Program-made: the position numbers and the translations under genes | The notes under the pieces: generated by a model | Seen by the model: the letters and a program-made list of their open reading frames with translations, nothing else | What the model was told of the DNA's origin: nothing | Databases searched by the model: none | Source of the DNA: Prorocentrum cordatum | Lineage: Eukaryota > Sar > Dinophyceae > Prorocentrales > Prorocentraceae | Assembly: GCA_963575745.1 (NCBI GenBank) | Contig: CAUYUJ010017637.1 | Location: forward strand, 1 to 64,000 | Direction of reading: 5' to 3' | Length of the DNA stretch: 64,000 bases | Shown: positions 10,994 to 22,380 of the stretch, one piece after another | How the letters are laid out: every line of letters begins with the position of its first letter | How positions within the stretch are numbered: position 1 is the first letter of the stretch

Positions 10994-11845
10994 ATGATCG
11001 ACCCACGAACCCGGAAAGGAATATTGAAATGTAACGCATGGCAACGTTTTCAAAGACAACTGATTGGGTGACGGGCACATGCAATGCTGAGTGTATCGAG
11101 CTTGATGTACCCTGCCGAGGGCTGTGCTGTGCTGCACCGTGCTGAATTGCGATGTGCCATGGCGCGATTGTGCTCTATAGCGTCGTGGATCGAGTCCTCC
11201 TTTGCATCCGAGTCCTGACCGAACTGATCTGGATCTTAAGCTCGAGCTGCCTGAACACATAGTAGCTGCCCAAGAGCTAATTGACAGGGGAACATTCCAG
11301 GAGGACGCGCCGCGAAACGTCCCAAGGGATGGCGCCAGGCGGCGTGCCAGGGGACGTGCCATGGGGTCGCACCGAGGGACGTGCCAAGGGGACGCGCTAC
11401 GGAACGTGCCAATGGATGTGCCACGGGATGTGCCAGGGGACGCGCCACGCAACGTGCGAGGGGGACTCGCCAAGGGACGCCCCACGGAACGTGCCAAGGA
11501 AAGTGCCAAGTTGCAATGCTGAGTGTATCGATCTTGATGTACCGTGCCGAAATCTGTCCTGTGCTGCGCCGTGCTGAATTGCGATGTGCCATGCCGCGAT
11601 TGTGCTCTAGCTTCGTGGATCGAGTCCTCCTTTGCATCCGAGTCCTGACCGAACTGATCTGGATCTTGAGCTCGAGCTGCCTGAACACATAGTAGCTGCC
11701 CCAGAGCTAATTGACAAGGGGACATGCCAGGAGGACGCGACGCGGAACGTCTCAAGGGACCCGCCAAGCAACGTGCCAAGGGACGTGCCATGGGGACGCA
11801 CCGCGGGACGTGCCAAGGGGACGCGCTACGGAACGTGCTGGGGAC
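10994..11845. repeat. B1 module, two core plus 12-bp array units
   Basis: Head at 10,994, cores from about 11,082 and 11,516, arrays at about 11,290-11,510 and 11,720-11,845. Confidence 0.85.
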
Positions 11846-12400
11846 AAGCGTTTCGCTCGAGGCATCCTGCCAACATCCTCAGAATTCCTGCGCGCGGGAC
11901 GCGGCACGCGCGAGACATCCTCGGAATTCTTGCGAGCGGGACGTGAAAACAAGCATTTCGCCTGAGACACCCTCTGAATTCTGGACCCCCACGAGGCCCC
12001 CACGAGGCCCCTGCTCGAGACATCCCCAACTTTGCAAAACCAGCGTTTCGCTCGAAACGTCTTCAACAAATTATGAAAGACAAGCATTTCGCTCGAGACA
12101 TCCTGCCAAAATTCAAGGAAATCCTCGAACAACAAACGAATTAGTAGAGACATCCTCGAAATTCCTGCGCGCGGGACGCGGCACGCGCGAAACATCATCG
12201 GAAGTCCTGCGCGCGGGGCGCTTTTCCGCGTCGCGGTCGGCTCTGCAAAGCCAGCGTTTCGCTCGAGACATCCTCAACAAATTCTGAAAACAAGCGTTTC
12301 GCTCGAGACATCCCCAACTCTGCAAAACCAGCGTTTCGCTCGAGACATCCTCACCAAATTCTGAAAAACAAGCGTTTCGCTAGGGACATCCTCAAAAATA
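11846..12400. repeat. TTCGCTCGAGACATCC motif array
   Basis: At least eight copies. The cleanest tandem run is 12,240-12,400, with ~39-bp spacing. Confidence 0.85.
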
Positions 12401-12520
12401 ATTCCGCCGGCCCTACTCCCGCACGTAATTTATCGCAGAACAATTTTGCCGGCCCAAATCGCAGGGGGGCCGGGGGGTTAACCTACTAAAAGAGAACCCT
12501 GGGCCCGCGCCCTTTCCGGG
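12400..12520. repeat. A module, copy 2, abutting B2
   Basis: GCCGGCCC box, second GCCGGCCC box, CTAAAAGAGAACCCTGGGCC and terminal CCCTTTCCGGG. With the following B2 head (CCCGGAAAGGG, to about 12,552) it can form an 11-bp perfect stem across about 20 bases. Confidence 0.85.
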
Positions 12521-12524
12521 AAAC

Positions 12525-13435
12525 ATGATGGACCCACGAACCCGGAAAGGGATATAGACATGTGGAGCATGGACACGTTTTCACGATACCCAACTGGGCA
12601 ACACCCCACGAAACATCCCACGAGACACTTCACGAAACATCCCACGAGACACCTCACGAAACATTCCACGAGACACCTCACGAAACATTCCACGAGACAC
12701 CCCGCGAAACATTCCACGAGACACCCCACGAAACATTCCACGACGACAGGCAACCACTCAACCAAGGGCGGTGTGGTCGTGTGGGGAGGGTCGTTGATGG
12801 GGTTTGTGGTCGTGTTGGGGGGTGGTCGAGCTGGGGGGTGGTCGTGTGGGGGGGTGGCCGTTGTGGGGGGTGGTTCGTGATGGGGCGGGTCGTGCGGGGC
12901 GTGGGTCGTGCTGCGGGCGTGGTCGGATGGGTGATGGTCGTTGCTGTTGGTGAGGTCGTGCTGGGGTGTATGGTCGTGCTGGGTGTGGCTTGGATCGGGG
13001 TGGGGTAGTTGCTGGGGGTGCTGGGGTGGGGTCGTGCTGGGGTGGGGTCCTGCTGGGGTGTGGTCGTGCTGGGGTGTGGTCGTGCTGGGGTGGGGTCGTG
13101 CTTGGGTGGGGTCGTGCTGGGGTGTGGTCGTTCTGGGGTGTGATCGTGCTGGGGTGTGGTCGTGCTGGGGTGGGGTCGTGCTGGGGTGGGGTCGTGCTGG
13201 GGTGTGGTCGTGCTGGGGTGTGGTCGTGCTGGGGTGTGTCGTGCTGGGGCGTGGTCGTGCTGGGGTGGGGTCGTGCTGGGGTGGGGTCGTGCTGGGGTGG
13301 GGTCGTGCTGGGGTGGTCCGCACCCTGTGATTTATCGATCGGGTCGTGCTGGGGTGTGGTCGTGCTGGGGTGTGGTCGTGCTGGGGTGTGGTCGTGCTGG
13401 GGTGTGGTCGTGCATTCGTGCTGAGGTGGCCCGCA
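12525..13435. repeat. B2 module: head, 24-bp array, 16-bp array
   Basis: Head ATGATGGACCCACGAACC at 12,525; 24-bp units (CACGAAACATTCCACGAGAC plus ACCT) at about 12,605-12,755; linker with GGCAACCACTCAACC; 16-bp GGTCGTGCTGGGGTGT units at about 12,800-13,430. Because 16 is not a multiple of 3, all plus frames stay open, which explains the long Gly/Val/Trp/Cys open frames. Confidence 0.9.
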
Positions 13436-13497
13436 CCCTGTGATTTATCGATCGGGATTTCAAAAACAAGCGTTTCGCCTGAGACATCCTCAAATTT

Positions 13498-13625
13498 TAA
13501 TCCGCCGGCCTCCTTCGACCTCGATATTTATCAGGGAAAGAATCCGCCGGCCTCCTTCAAGTTGGGCACCGGGGACATGTTTACATACTAAAAGAGAACC
13601 CTGGGCCGACGCCCTTTCCGGAGAA
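13498..13625. repeat. A module, copy 3
   Basis: Same boxes as copy 2. It ends CCCTTTCCGGA followed by a poly-A run and a CTCGAGACATCC array (to 13,895), so here A is not joined to B. Confidence 0.8.
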
Positions 13626-13903
13626 AAAAAAAAAAAAAAAACGCTCGAGACATCCTGCCAAAATCCGAAGAAATCCTGACAAGACAAGCGAATTAGCCGA
13701 GACATCCTCGAAATTCCTGCGCGCGGAACGCGGCCCGCGCGAGACATCCTTGGAAATCCTGCGAGCGGGACACGAAAACAAGCATTTCGCATGAGACATC
13801 CTTTGAATTTTGGTCCCCCACGAAGCCCCCGCTCGAGACATTCCCAAAGTTTGCAAAACCAGCGTTTCGCTCGAGACATCCTCAACAAATTACTAAGGAA
13901 AAC

Positions 13904-15275
13904 ATGATGGACCCACGAACCCGGAAAGGGATATAGACATGTGGAGCATGGGCACGTTTTCACGATACCCAACGGGGCAACACCTCACGAAACATCCCAC
14001 GAGACACCTCACGAAACATCCCACGAGACACCTCACGAAACATTCCGCGAGACACCTCACGAAACATTCCAGGAGACACCCCGCGAAACATTCCACGAGA
14101 CACCCCACGAAACATTCCACGACGACAGGCAACACTCAACCAAGGCGGTGTGGTCGTGCTGGGGAGTGGTCGTGCTGGGGTGTGGTCGTGCTGGGGGTTG
14201 GTCGTGCTGGGGTGTGGTCGTGCTGGGGGGGTGGTCGTGCTGGGGGGTGGTTGTGCTGGGGTGTGGTCGTGCTGGGGCGTGGTCGTGCTGGGCGTGGTCG
14301 TGCTGTCGTGTGGTCATGCTGTGGTGAGGTCGTGCTGGGGTGTGGTCGTGCTGGGGTGTGGTCTTGCTGGGGTGGGGCCGTGCTGGGGTGGGGTCGTGCT
14401 GGGGTGGGGTCCTGCTGGGGTGTGGTCGTGCTGGGGTGTGGTCGTGCTGGGGTGGGGTCGTGCTTGGGTGGGGTCGTGCTGGGGTGTGGTCGTTCTGGAG
14501 TGTGGTCGTGCTGGGGTGTGGTCGTGCTAGGGTGGGGTCGTGCTGGGGTGGGGTCGTGCTGGGGTGTGGTCGTGCTGGGGTGTGGTCGTGCTGGGGCGTG
14601 GTCGTGCTGGGGTGGGGTCGTGCTGTGGTGAGGTCGTGCTGGGGTGTGGTCGTGTTGGGGTGTGGTCTTGCTGGGGTGTGGTCGTGCTAGGGTGGGGTCG
14701 TGCTGGGGTCGGGTCGTGCTGGGGTCGTGGTCGTGCTGGGGTATGGATCGTGCTGGGGTGGGGTAGTGCTGGGTGGGGTCGTGCTTGGGTCGTGGTCGTG
14801 CTGGGTGGTGCTGGGTGTGTGGGTCTTGCTAAAAAAAGGGTGGGGTCGTGCTGGTGGTGGGGGTCGTGCTGGGGTGGGGTCGGCTGGGGGTGTGGTCGTG
14901 CTGGGGAGTGGTCGTGCTGGGGTGTGGGTCGTGCTGGGTGTGGGTCGTGCTGGGGAGTGGTCTTGCTGGGGTGTGGTCGTGCTGGGGGGTGGTCGTGCTG
15001 TGGCGTGGTCGTGCTGGGGCGTGGTCGTGCTGGGGCGTGGTCGTGCTGGGGTGTGGTCGTGCTGTGGTGAGGTCGTGCTGGGGTGTGGTCGTGCTGGGGT
15101 GTGGTCTTGCTGGGGTAGGGTCGTGCTGGGGTCGGGTCGTGCTGGGGTGTGGTCGTGCTGGGTATGGTCGTGCTGGGGTGGGGTCGTGCTGGGGTGGGGT
15201 CGTGCTGGGGTCTGGTCGTGCTGGGGTGTGGTCGTGCTGGGGTATGGTCGTGCTAGGGTGGGGTCGTGCATTTCG
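13904..15275. repeat. B2 module with the longest 16-bp array
   Basis: Head at 13,904, 24-bp array about 13,983-14,125, 16-bp array about 14,150-15,275 (roughly 70 units, with 15- and 17-bp variants). Confidence 0.9.
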
Positions 15276-15545
15276 CTCGAGACATCCTGCCAAAATTCCA
15301 GGAAATCGTACAAAAACAAAGGAATTAGTCGAGACATCATCGAAATTCCTTCGCGCGGGGCGCTTTTCCGCGTCGCGGTCGGCTCTGCAAAACAAGCGTT
15401 TCGCTCGAGACATCCTCGGCAAACTCTGCGGAGCAAGCGTTTCGCTCGAGACATCCTCAACACACGAAAAAGTGGCCCGCACCCTGTGATTTATCGATCG
15501 GGATTTCAAAAACAAGCGTTTCGCTCGAGACATCCTCAAATTTTA
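15276..15545. repeat. CTCGAGACATCC array with TTTATCGATCGGG tag
   Basis: Contains GTCGCGGTCGGCTCTGC and GCACCCTGTGATTTATCGAT. The same ordered block recurs at about 16,890-17,155 and 22,380-22,655 after the other 16-bp arrays. Confidence 0.8.
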
Positions 15546-15668
15546 ATTCGCCGGCCTCCTTCGACCTCGTTATTTATCAGTGAAAAAATTCGCCGGCCTC
15601 CCTCAAGCAGGCACCGGGGGATTAGGTTTACCAACTAAAAGAGAACCCTGGGCCCACGCCCTTTCCGG
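15546..15668. repeat. A module, copy 4
   Basis: Ends CCCTTTCCGGT. The following head carries ACCGGAAAGGG, so an 11-bp perfect stem is kept although both arms differ from copy 2. Confidence 0.8.
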
Positions 15669-15672
15669 TCAC

Positions 15673-16890
15673 ATGGATGGACCCACGAACCGGAAAGGGA
15701 TATAGCCTTGGAGCATGGACACGTTTTCATGATACACAAACTGGGCAACACCTCACGAAACATCCCAGGGGAGGTGAGAAAAGACCCTCACGAAACAGCC
15801 CACGAAGACCCTCACGAAACATTCCACGAACACCTCATAAACATTTCAACGTACACCCGCGAAACATTCCACGAGACACCCCACGAAACATTGCACGACG
15901 ACAGGCAACCACTCAACCAAGGCGGTGTGGTCGTGCTGGGAGTGGTCGTGCTGGGGTGTGGTCGTGCTGGGGGGTGGTCGTGCTGGGGGGTGGTCGTGCT
16001 GGGGGGGTGGTCGTGCTGGGGGGTGGTCGTGCTGGGGCGTGGTCGTGCTGGGGCGTGGTCGTGCTGGGGCGTGGTCGTGCTGGGGCGGGGTCGTGCTGGG
16101 GCGTGGTCGTGCTGGGGTGTGGTCGTGCTGTGGTAAGGTCGTGCTGGGGTGCGGTCGTGCTGGGGTGTGGTCTTGCTGGGGTGGGGTCGTGCTGGGGTGT
16201 GATCGTGCTGGGGTGGGGTCGTGCTGGGGTGTGGTCGTGCTGGGGTGTGGTCGTGCTAGGGTGGGGTCGTGCTGGGGTGGGGTCGTGCTGGGGAGTGGTC
16301 GTGCTGGGGGGTGGTCGTGCTGGGGTGTGGTCATGCTGGGGCGTGGTCGTGCTGGGGTGGGGTCGTGCTGGGGTGGGGTCGTGCTGGGGTGGGTTCGTGC
16401 TGGGGTGCTCCGCACCCTGTGATTTTTCGATCGGGTCGTGCTGGGGTGTGGTCGTGCTGGGGTGTGGTCGTGCTGGGGTGTGGTCGTGCTGGGGTGTGGT
16501 CGTGCTGGGGTGTGGTCGTGCTGGGGAGTGGTCGTGCTGGGGTGTGGTCGTGCTGGGGGGTGGTCGTGCTGGGGAGTGGTCGTGCTGGGGGGGTGGTCGT
16601 GCTGGGGGGTGGTCGTGCTGAGGCGTGTTCGTGCTGGGGCGTGGTCGTGCTGGGGCGTGGTCGTGCTGGGGTGTGGTCGTGCTGTGGTGAGGTCGTGCTG
16701 GGGTGTGGTCGTGCTGGGGTGTGGTCTTGCTGGGGTAGGGTCGTGCTGGGGTCGGGTCGTGCTGGGGTGTGGTCGTGCTGGGGTAGGGTCGTGCTGGGGT
16801 GGGGTCGTGCTGGGGTGGGGTCGTGCTGGGGTCTGGTCGTGCTGGGGTGTGGTCGTGCTGGGGTATGGTCGTGCTAGGGTGGGGTCGTGC
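15673..16890. repeat. B2 module: 24-bp and 16-bp arrays
   Basis: Head variant at 15,673, degraded 24-bp array 15,750-15,900, 16-bp array 15,928-16,890 interrupted near 16,412 by GCACCCTGTGATTTTTCGAT. Confidence 0.85.
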
Positions 16891-17157
16891 ATTTCGCTCG
16901 AGACTCCTGCCCAAATTCCAGGAAATCGTACAAAAACAAAGGAATTAGTCGAGACATCATCGAAATTCCTTCGCGCGGGGCGCTTTTCCGCGTCGCGGTC
17001 GCTCTCAAAACAAGCGTTTCGCTCGGACATCCTACCTCGGTAACTCTGCGAGCAAGCGTTTCGCTCGAGACTCCTCAACACGAAAAAGTGGCCCGCACCC
17101 TGTGATTTATTCGATGGGATTCAAAACAACGTTTCGCTCGAGACATCCTCACATTTT
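16890..17157. repeat. CTCGAGACATCC array
   Basis: More degraded copy of the 15,276 block, with several 1-2-bp deletions. Confidence 0.75.
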
Positions 17158-17292
17158 TAATTCGCCGGCCTCCTTCGACCTCGTTATTGTATCAGGAAAA
17201 TTCCCGGCCTCCCTCAAGTTGGCAGCCGGGGGACAGGTTTACCTCCTAAAAGGAACCCTGGGCCGGCTCCCTTTCCGGGAACACACACACAA

Positions 17293-17327
<35 letters not shown>

Positions 17328-17335
17328 CAACAATC
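17158..17335. repeat. A module, copy 5, followed by (CAA)n
   Basis: A module ends at CCCTTTCCGGGAACAC near 17,284, then (CA)n and (CAA)n to 17,335. Confidence 0.8.
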
Positions 17336-17570
17336 ACTTTACCCGAACGCTCAGTGTTCTCACCAGTGCCAGGGTTTTCATGCGACGCCAGCCAATACCC
17401 CCACTTTGTGGGGGGGCAGTGCAAGCTCTACCAAATATCCACACGACTCTTCGCCACCACCCACACCCAGCTTCCCGCCCTATGACGTTTGGACACTTCA
17501 CTTCGTGGCGTGCGGACGACCGTGGCTACTACACTGGCGTGGGGTACACACCCACAGAACTTGGTCACTT
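17336..17570 (+). repeat. Duplicated segment, paired with 36,152-36,385
   Basis: Near-identical to the 36-kb copy. Both copies begin right after a (CAA)n tract. One frame reads FSPVPGFSCDASQYPHFVGG and stops at CCCTATGA; another reads RRQPIPPLCGGAVQALPN. No family recognised. Either frame could be an exon carried by a dispersed element. Confidence 0.7.
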
Positions 17571-17625
17571 ATTCGGGGCGCGCGTGTGCCCAGCATCCTG
17601 CAATTGTGACATACAATACATGCCA

Positions 17626-17690
17626 CAGACAGACAGAGAGAGAGACAGAGAGCAGACAGAGAGAGAGACAGAGAGAGCGGAGTTGGTCAC
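17626..17690. repeat. (GACA/GAGA)n short tract
   Basis: ACAGACAGAGAGAGACAGAG low-complexity sequence. Confidence 0.8.
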
Positions 17691-17732
17691 ATTTTTGGGG
17701 CAAGTTCCTGAGATCGTCGTGTTTTTTGTTGG

Positions 17733-18400
17733 TCTTGCGCGCGCGAATGTCCACTTTACTTTGTTTTTGCAAGGGATTATTGAAATTTGATTATGTTAGA
17801 ACAAAAAAAAGTAGCTCGCGCGAGCTCATGTAACATAAATGTTGAAAAACCATTGGTTTTGTGGGAGTCGGACAGCGCGCACAGGATGAAATTTTGACAT
17901 TTTTTTTTGAAAAACCATTGGGTTTTTGATGTTTTTATGTTGAAATCGTTGCGACACCTAAGGTTCTGGAAGGATTTCGTCTTGCGCGCGCGAATGTCCA
18001 CTTTACCTTATTTTTTGCAAGGGATTATTGAAATTTGATTATGTTAGAACAAGAAAAAGTAGCTCGCGCGAGCTCATGTAACATAAATGTTGAAAAACCA
18101 CTGGTTTTGTAGGATTCGGACAGCGCGCGCGGGATGAAATTTTGACAATTTTTTCTTAAAAAACCATTGGGTGTTTGATGTTTCTATGTTAAAATCGTTA
18201 CGAAACCTAAGGTTTTGGAAGGATTTCGTCTTGCGCGCACGAATGTCCACTTTACCTTATTTTTTGCAAGGGATTCTTGAAATTTGATTATATTAGAACA
18301 AGAAATGTCATTTTGTAGTGTTTTTTGCAAGGGAAAACGGATTACAACAAAACAACCGGATCCGGTGACAATCCACTTTTCTGAAGCTTTCGCTCGAAAA
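17733..18400. repeat. 248-bp tandem repeat, about 2.7 copies
   Basis: Units start CTTGCGCGCGCGAATGTCC at 17,733, 17,981 and 18,230. Contains TAGCTCGCGCGAGCT, a perfect palindromic core. Another copy occurs at 36,792. Confidence 0.85.
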
Positions 18401-18490
18401 TGAAGGAAATGAGGCTGCGGCCTAGGTTTTGGAGGGGGGTCGCGCACCAGGGGTCTCAACAATAATATTTCTTTAGAAGTAATAATATTC

Positions 18491-18533
<43 letters not shown>

Positions 18534-18545
18534 CAACAACAACAA
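18400..18545 (+). repeat. Conserved 3' boundary plus (CAA)n tail
   Basis: GGTCTCAACAATAATATTTC then TTTAGAAGTAATAATATTC runs into (CAA)n. The same boundary precedes (CAA)n at 37,018, and decayed versions occur at 38,210 and 39,350. Confidence 0.75.
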
Positions 18546-18599
18546 CAAACACTGCCCCGCCGAGCCATCACTACAACCGCGCGCTCCCAGCCATCGATC

Positions 18600-18870
18600 C
18601 CTCTTAATACGCTACGGTCATCGCTACAGGGCCAGACCCTCGTAAGGCTCCTGGGCCTCCTTGGTCTTCCTTGGCCCTCTTGCGGCCCCCTCCTGGGCTC
18701 TCCGGGAGCCTCCTGGATCTCCATCATCGTCACCGCACTGGGCCCTCCTTGGGCCCCTGGTGCCTCTTGGAGCCTCCTGGGTCCTCCTGGGCCCTCCTGG
18801 GCTCTCCTGGGCCCTCCTGGGCTCTCCTGGGCTCTCCTGGAGCCTCCTGGGCCCTCCTGGGCGAAGTCAA
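18600..18870. repeat. 10-bp GGGCYCTCCT array
   Basis: Alternating GGGCTCTCCT and GGGCCCTCCT decamers with GGAGCCTCCT variants; paired with the array at 25,590-25,800. Both lead into a 73-bp array. Confidence 0.85.
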
Positions 18871-18883
18871 GGTCTGAAAACAC

Positions 18884-19020
18884 ATGGGACTTGCCACATT
18901 TCTGAAATTCGGTGCCACCCCTCACGCAGATCGGCGGGGTCAGGATCCAAAAACACAGGGGATTTGCCACATTTCTCGAATTCCGTGCCACCCCTCACGC
19001 AGATCGGCGGGGTCAGGGTC
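18884..19020. repeat. 73-bp tandem repeat (type 1), 2 copies
   Basis: CACCCCTCACGCAGATC at 18,916 and 18,989, exactly 73 bp apart. Confidence 0.85.
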
Positions 19021-19023
19021 AAC

Positions 19024-19990
19024 ATGATCGACCCACGAACCCGGAAAGGAATATGGAAATGTAAGGCATTGCAACATTTCAAAGACACCTGATTGGGCGA
19101 CGGGCACATGCAATGCTGAATGTATCGATGATGATGTACTGTGCCGAGGGCTGTGCTGTGCTACGCCGTGCTGAACTGCGATGTGCCATGCCGCGATTGT
19201 GCTCTATATAGAGTTGTGGATCGAGTCCTCCCTGGCATCCGAGTCCTCACCGAACTGATCTGGAGCGTAAGCTCGAGCTGCCTGAGCAGATGGTAGCTGC
19301 CCCAGAACTAATTGACAGAGGGAACATGCCAGGAGGACGCGCCGCGGAACGTCCCAAGGGACGCGCCGGGCGACGTGCCAGGGGACGAGCCATGGGCACG
19401 CACCGCGGGACGTGCCAAGGGGACGCGCTACGGAACGTGCCAATGGACGTGCCGAGGGACGTGCCAGGGGACGCGCCGCGCGACGTGCCAGGTGGACTCG
19501 CCACGGAACGCGCCAAGGACCGTGCCAAGGTGCATAGTTGAGTGTATCGATCTTGATGTACCGTGCCGACGGCTGTGCTGTGCTGGGCCGTGCTGAACTG
19601 CGATGTGCCATGCCGCGAGTGTGCTCTATATAGCGTTGTGGATCGAGTCCTCCCTGGCATTCGGGTCCTCACCGAACTGATCTGGATCGTAAGCTCGAGC
19701 TGCCTGAGCAGATGGTAGCTGCCCCAGAACCAATCGACAGAGGGAACATGCCAGGAGGACGCGCCGCGGAACGTCCCAAGGGACGTGCCAGGCGACGTGA
19801 CAGGGGACGTGCCATGGGCACGCACCGCGGGACGTGCCAAGGGGACGCGCTACGGAACGTGCCAATGGACGTGCACCGCGCGACGTGCCAGGGGGACTCG
19901 CCACGGGACGCTCCGCGGAACGTGCCAGGCAACATGCCAGGCTGCAATGCTAAGGGTATCGATATTGATGTACCATGCCGAGGGCTGTGC
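19024..19990. repeat. B1 module, core plus 12-bp arrays
   Basis: Head at 19,024, cores from about 19,111, 19,535 and a partial one at 19,950, GACGTGCCA arrays between them. Confidence 0.85.
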
Positions 19991-20290
19991 TGTGCCTGGG
20001 CGACCTGGACACGTGAAAACACCCGTTTCGCTCAAGACGTTGTCAGCACATCTTCATGCTAGACATCCGCCTGGGCAACCTGGACACGTGCAAACAAGCG
20101 TCTCGCTCGAGACATCCTCAACAAATGCTCATGCTAGACATCCGCCTGGGCGACCTGGACACGTGAAAACAAGCCTCTGGTTAGAGACATCCTCAACAAA
20201 TCCTCATGCTAGACATCTGTCTGGGCCACCTGGAGGCGTGAAACCAAGCGTCTCGCTCGAGACATCCTCAAGACCTGGGCACGTGAAAAC
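19990..20290. repeat. 75-bp tandem repeat
   Basis: CATGCTAGACATC at 20,055, 20,130 and 20,205. Each unit embeds one copy of the TCGCTCGAGACATCC motif, so the 75-mer is built on the dispersed motif. Confidence 0.85.
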
Positions 20291-20548
20291 AAGCAATCCA
20301 CTTGAGAGAGCCTCAGAATTCAGGTCCCCAGGAGAGAACAATCTATAACACAAAACAAGCGTTTCGCTCGAGACATCCTCAACAAATTCTGAAAACAAAC
20401 GTTTCGCTCGAGAAATCCGGACGTTTTAATTCGCCGGCCCTCTTCCCACTCGTTATTTATCGCACAAGAAATCCGCCGGCCCTCTTCCCGTCAGATCCGG
20501 GGGTAAACCTACTAAAAGAGAACCCTGGGCCTGCGCCCTTTCCGGGAA
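20290..20548. repeat. CTCGAG motif copies and A module, copy 6
   Basis: Motif copies at about 20,360 and 20,401, then A module 20,427-20,548 ending CCCTTTCCGGGAA. Confidence 0.8.
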
Positions 20549-20584
20549 AAATGAAACCCTGAGACCAGCGTCCTTTCGCGGAAC

Positions 20585-21520
20585 ATGATCGACCCACGAC
20601 GCGGAAAGGAATATAGAATTGGCATGTCAACGTTTTCAAAGACCACCTGATTGGGTGACGGGCAAGTGCAATGCTGATTGTATCGATCTTGATGTACCGT
20701 GCCGAAGGCTGCGCTGTGCTGCACCGTGCTGAATTGCGATGTGCATGCCGCGGTTGTGCTCTATAGCGTCGTGATCGAGTCCTCCTTTGCATCCGAGTCC
20801 TGACCGAACTGATCTGGATCTTAAGCTCGAGCTGCCTGAACACATAGTAGCTGCCCCAGAGCTAATTGACAGGGGGACATGCCAGGAGGACGCGCCGCGA
20901 AACGTCCCAAGGGACGCGCCAGGCGACGTGCCAAGGGACGTGCCATGGGGTCGCACCGTAGGACGTGCCAAGGGGACGCGCTATGGGACATCCTCAAAAT
21001 TCCTGCGCGCGGGACGTGGCACGCGCGAGACATCCCCGGAATTCCTGCGAGCGGGACGCGAAAACAAGCATTTCGCCTGAGACATCCTCTGAATTCTGGC
21101 CCCCCACGAAGCCCCCGCTCGAGACATCCCCAAAGTTTGAAAAACAAGCGTTTCGCTCGAGACATCCGGTCAAAATCCAAGGACATCCTGGCAAAACAAA
21201 CAAATTAGTCGAGACATCCTCAAAATTCCTGCGCGCGGGACGCGGCACGCGCGAGACATCCTTGGAATTCCTGCGAGCGGGACACGAAAACAAGCATTTC
21301 GCCTGAGACATCCTCTGAATTTTGGCCCCCCACGAAGCCCCCGCTCGAGACGTCTTCAAATTTTGCAAAACCCAAATTTTGCAAGCCTCGAGACATCCTC
21401 AACAAACTATGTCGAGACATCCTAACCATATGTTACATCCGATGGCCCCACGAAGCCGGAGACGTCTTCAAATTTTGCAAAACCAGCGTTTCCCTCGAGA
21501 CATCCTCAACAAACTATGTT
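20585..21520. repeat. B1 module followed by CGAGACATCC array
   Basis: Head at 20,585, core from about 20,671, 12-bp array about 20,875-20,990, then motif units to 21,520. Confidence 0.8.
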
Positions 21521-21523
21521 AAC

Positions 21524-22380
21524 ATGATGGACCCACGAACCCGGAAAGGGATAAAGACATGTGCAGCATGGTCACGTTTTCACGATACCCAACTGGGCGA
21601 CATCTCACGAAACATCCCACGAGACACCCCGCGAAACATCCCACGAGACACCTCACGAAACATTCCACGAGACACCTCACGAAACATTCCACGAGACACC
21701 CTTTGAAACATTCCACGAGACACCCCACGAACAGGCAACCACTCAACCAGACACGCCACGAAACATTCCACGGGGGTGCGACTGGGTGTGGTCGTGCTGG
21801 GGTGTGGTCGTGCTGGGGTGTGGTCGTGCTGGGGAGTGGTCGTGCTGGGGTGTGGTCGTGCTGGGGTGTGGTCGTGCTGGGGGGTGGTCGTGCTGGGGGG
21901 GTGGTCGTGCTGGGGGGTGGTCGTGCTGGGGGGGTGGTCGTGCTGGGGCGTGGTCGTGCCACCCCGCGAAACATCCCACGAGACACCTCACGAAACATTC
22001 CACGAGACACCTCACGAAACATTCCACGAGACACCCCGTGAAACATTCCACGAGACACCCCACGAACAGGCAACCACTCAACCAGACACGCCACGAAACA
22101 TTCCACGGGGGTGCGACTGGGTGTGGTCGTGCTGGGGTGTGGTCGTGCTGGGGTGTGGTCGTGCTGTGGTCGTGCTGGGGTGGTCGTGCTCGTGCTGGGG
22201 TGGGTCTGGGGTGGGGCGGGGGTGGTCGTGCTGGGGCGTGGTCGTGCTGGGGCGTGGTCGTGCTGGGGTGGGTCGTGCTGTGGTGAGGTCGTGCTGGGGT
22301 GTGGGTCGTGCTGGGGTCGTGCTGTCGTCGTGCTGGGGTGTGGTCGTGCTGGGGTATGGTCGTGCTAGGGTGGGGTCGTG
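21524..22380. repeat. B2 module with internally duplicated 24-bp/16-bp cargo
   Basis: Head at 21,524. The pair (24-bp array, 16-bp array) occurs twice: 21,605-21,958 and 21,961-22,380. The junction with CAACCACTCAACCAGAC is duplicated about 335 bp apart. Confidence 0.85.

Noticed and set aside
10122-11791. Minus open frames over the B1 core (LGQLLCVQAARA, SARYIKIDT)
   Set aside because: The same peptide recurs at each of about 14 core copies and runs into the 12-bp array. No start, stop or domain is conserved, so the repeat explains it.
13939-16621. Long Gly/Val/Cys/Trp plus frames and Pro/Thr/His/Asp minus frames
   Set aside because: A 16-bp repeat without stops keeps all three frames open; the periodic peptide is 16 residues per three units, as expected for an artefact.
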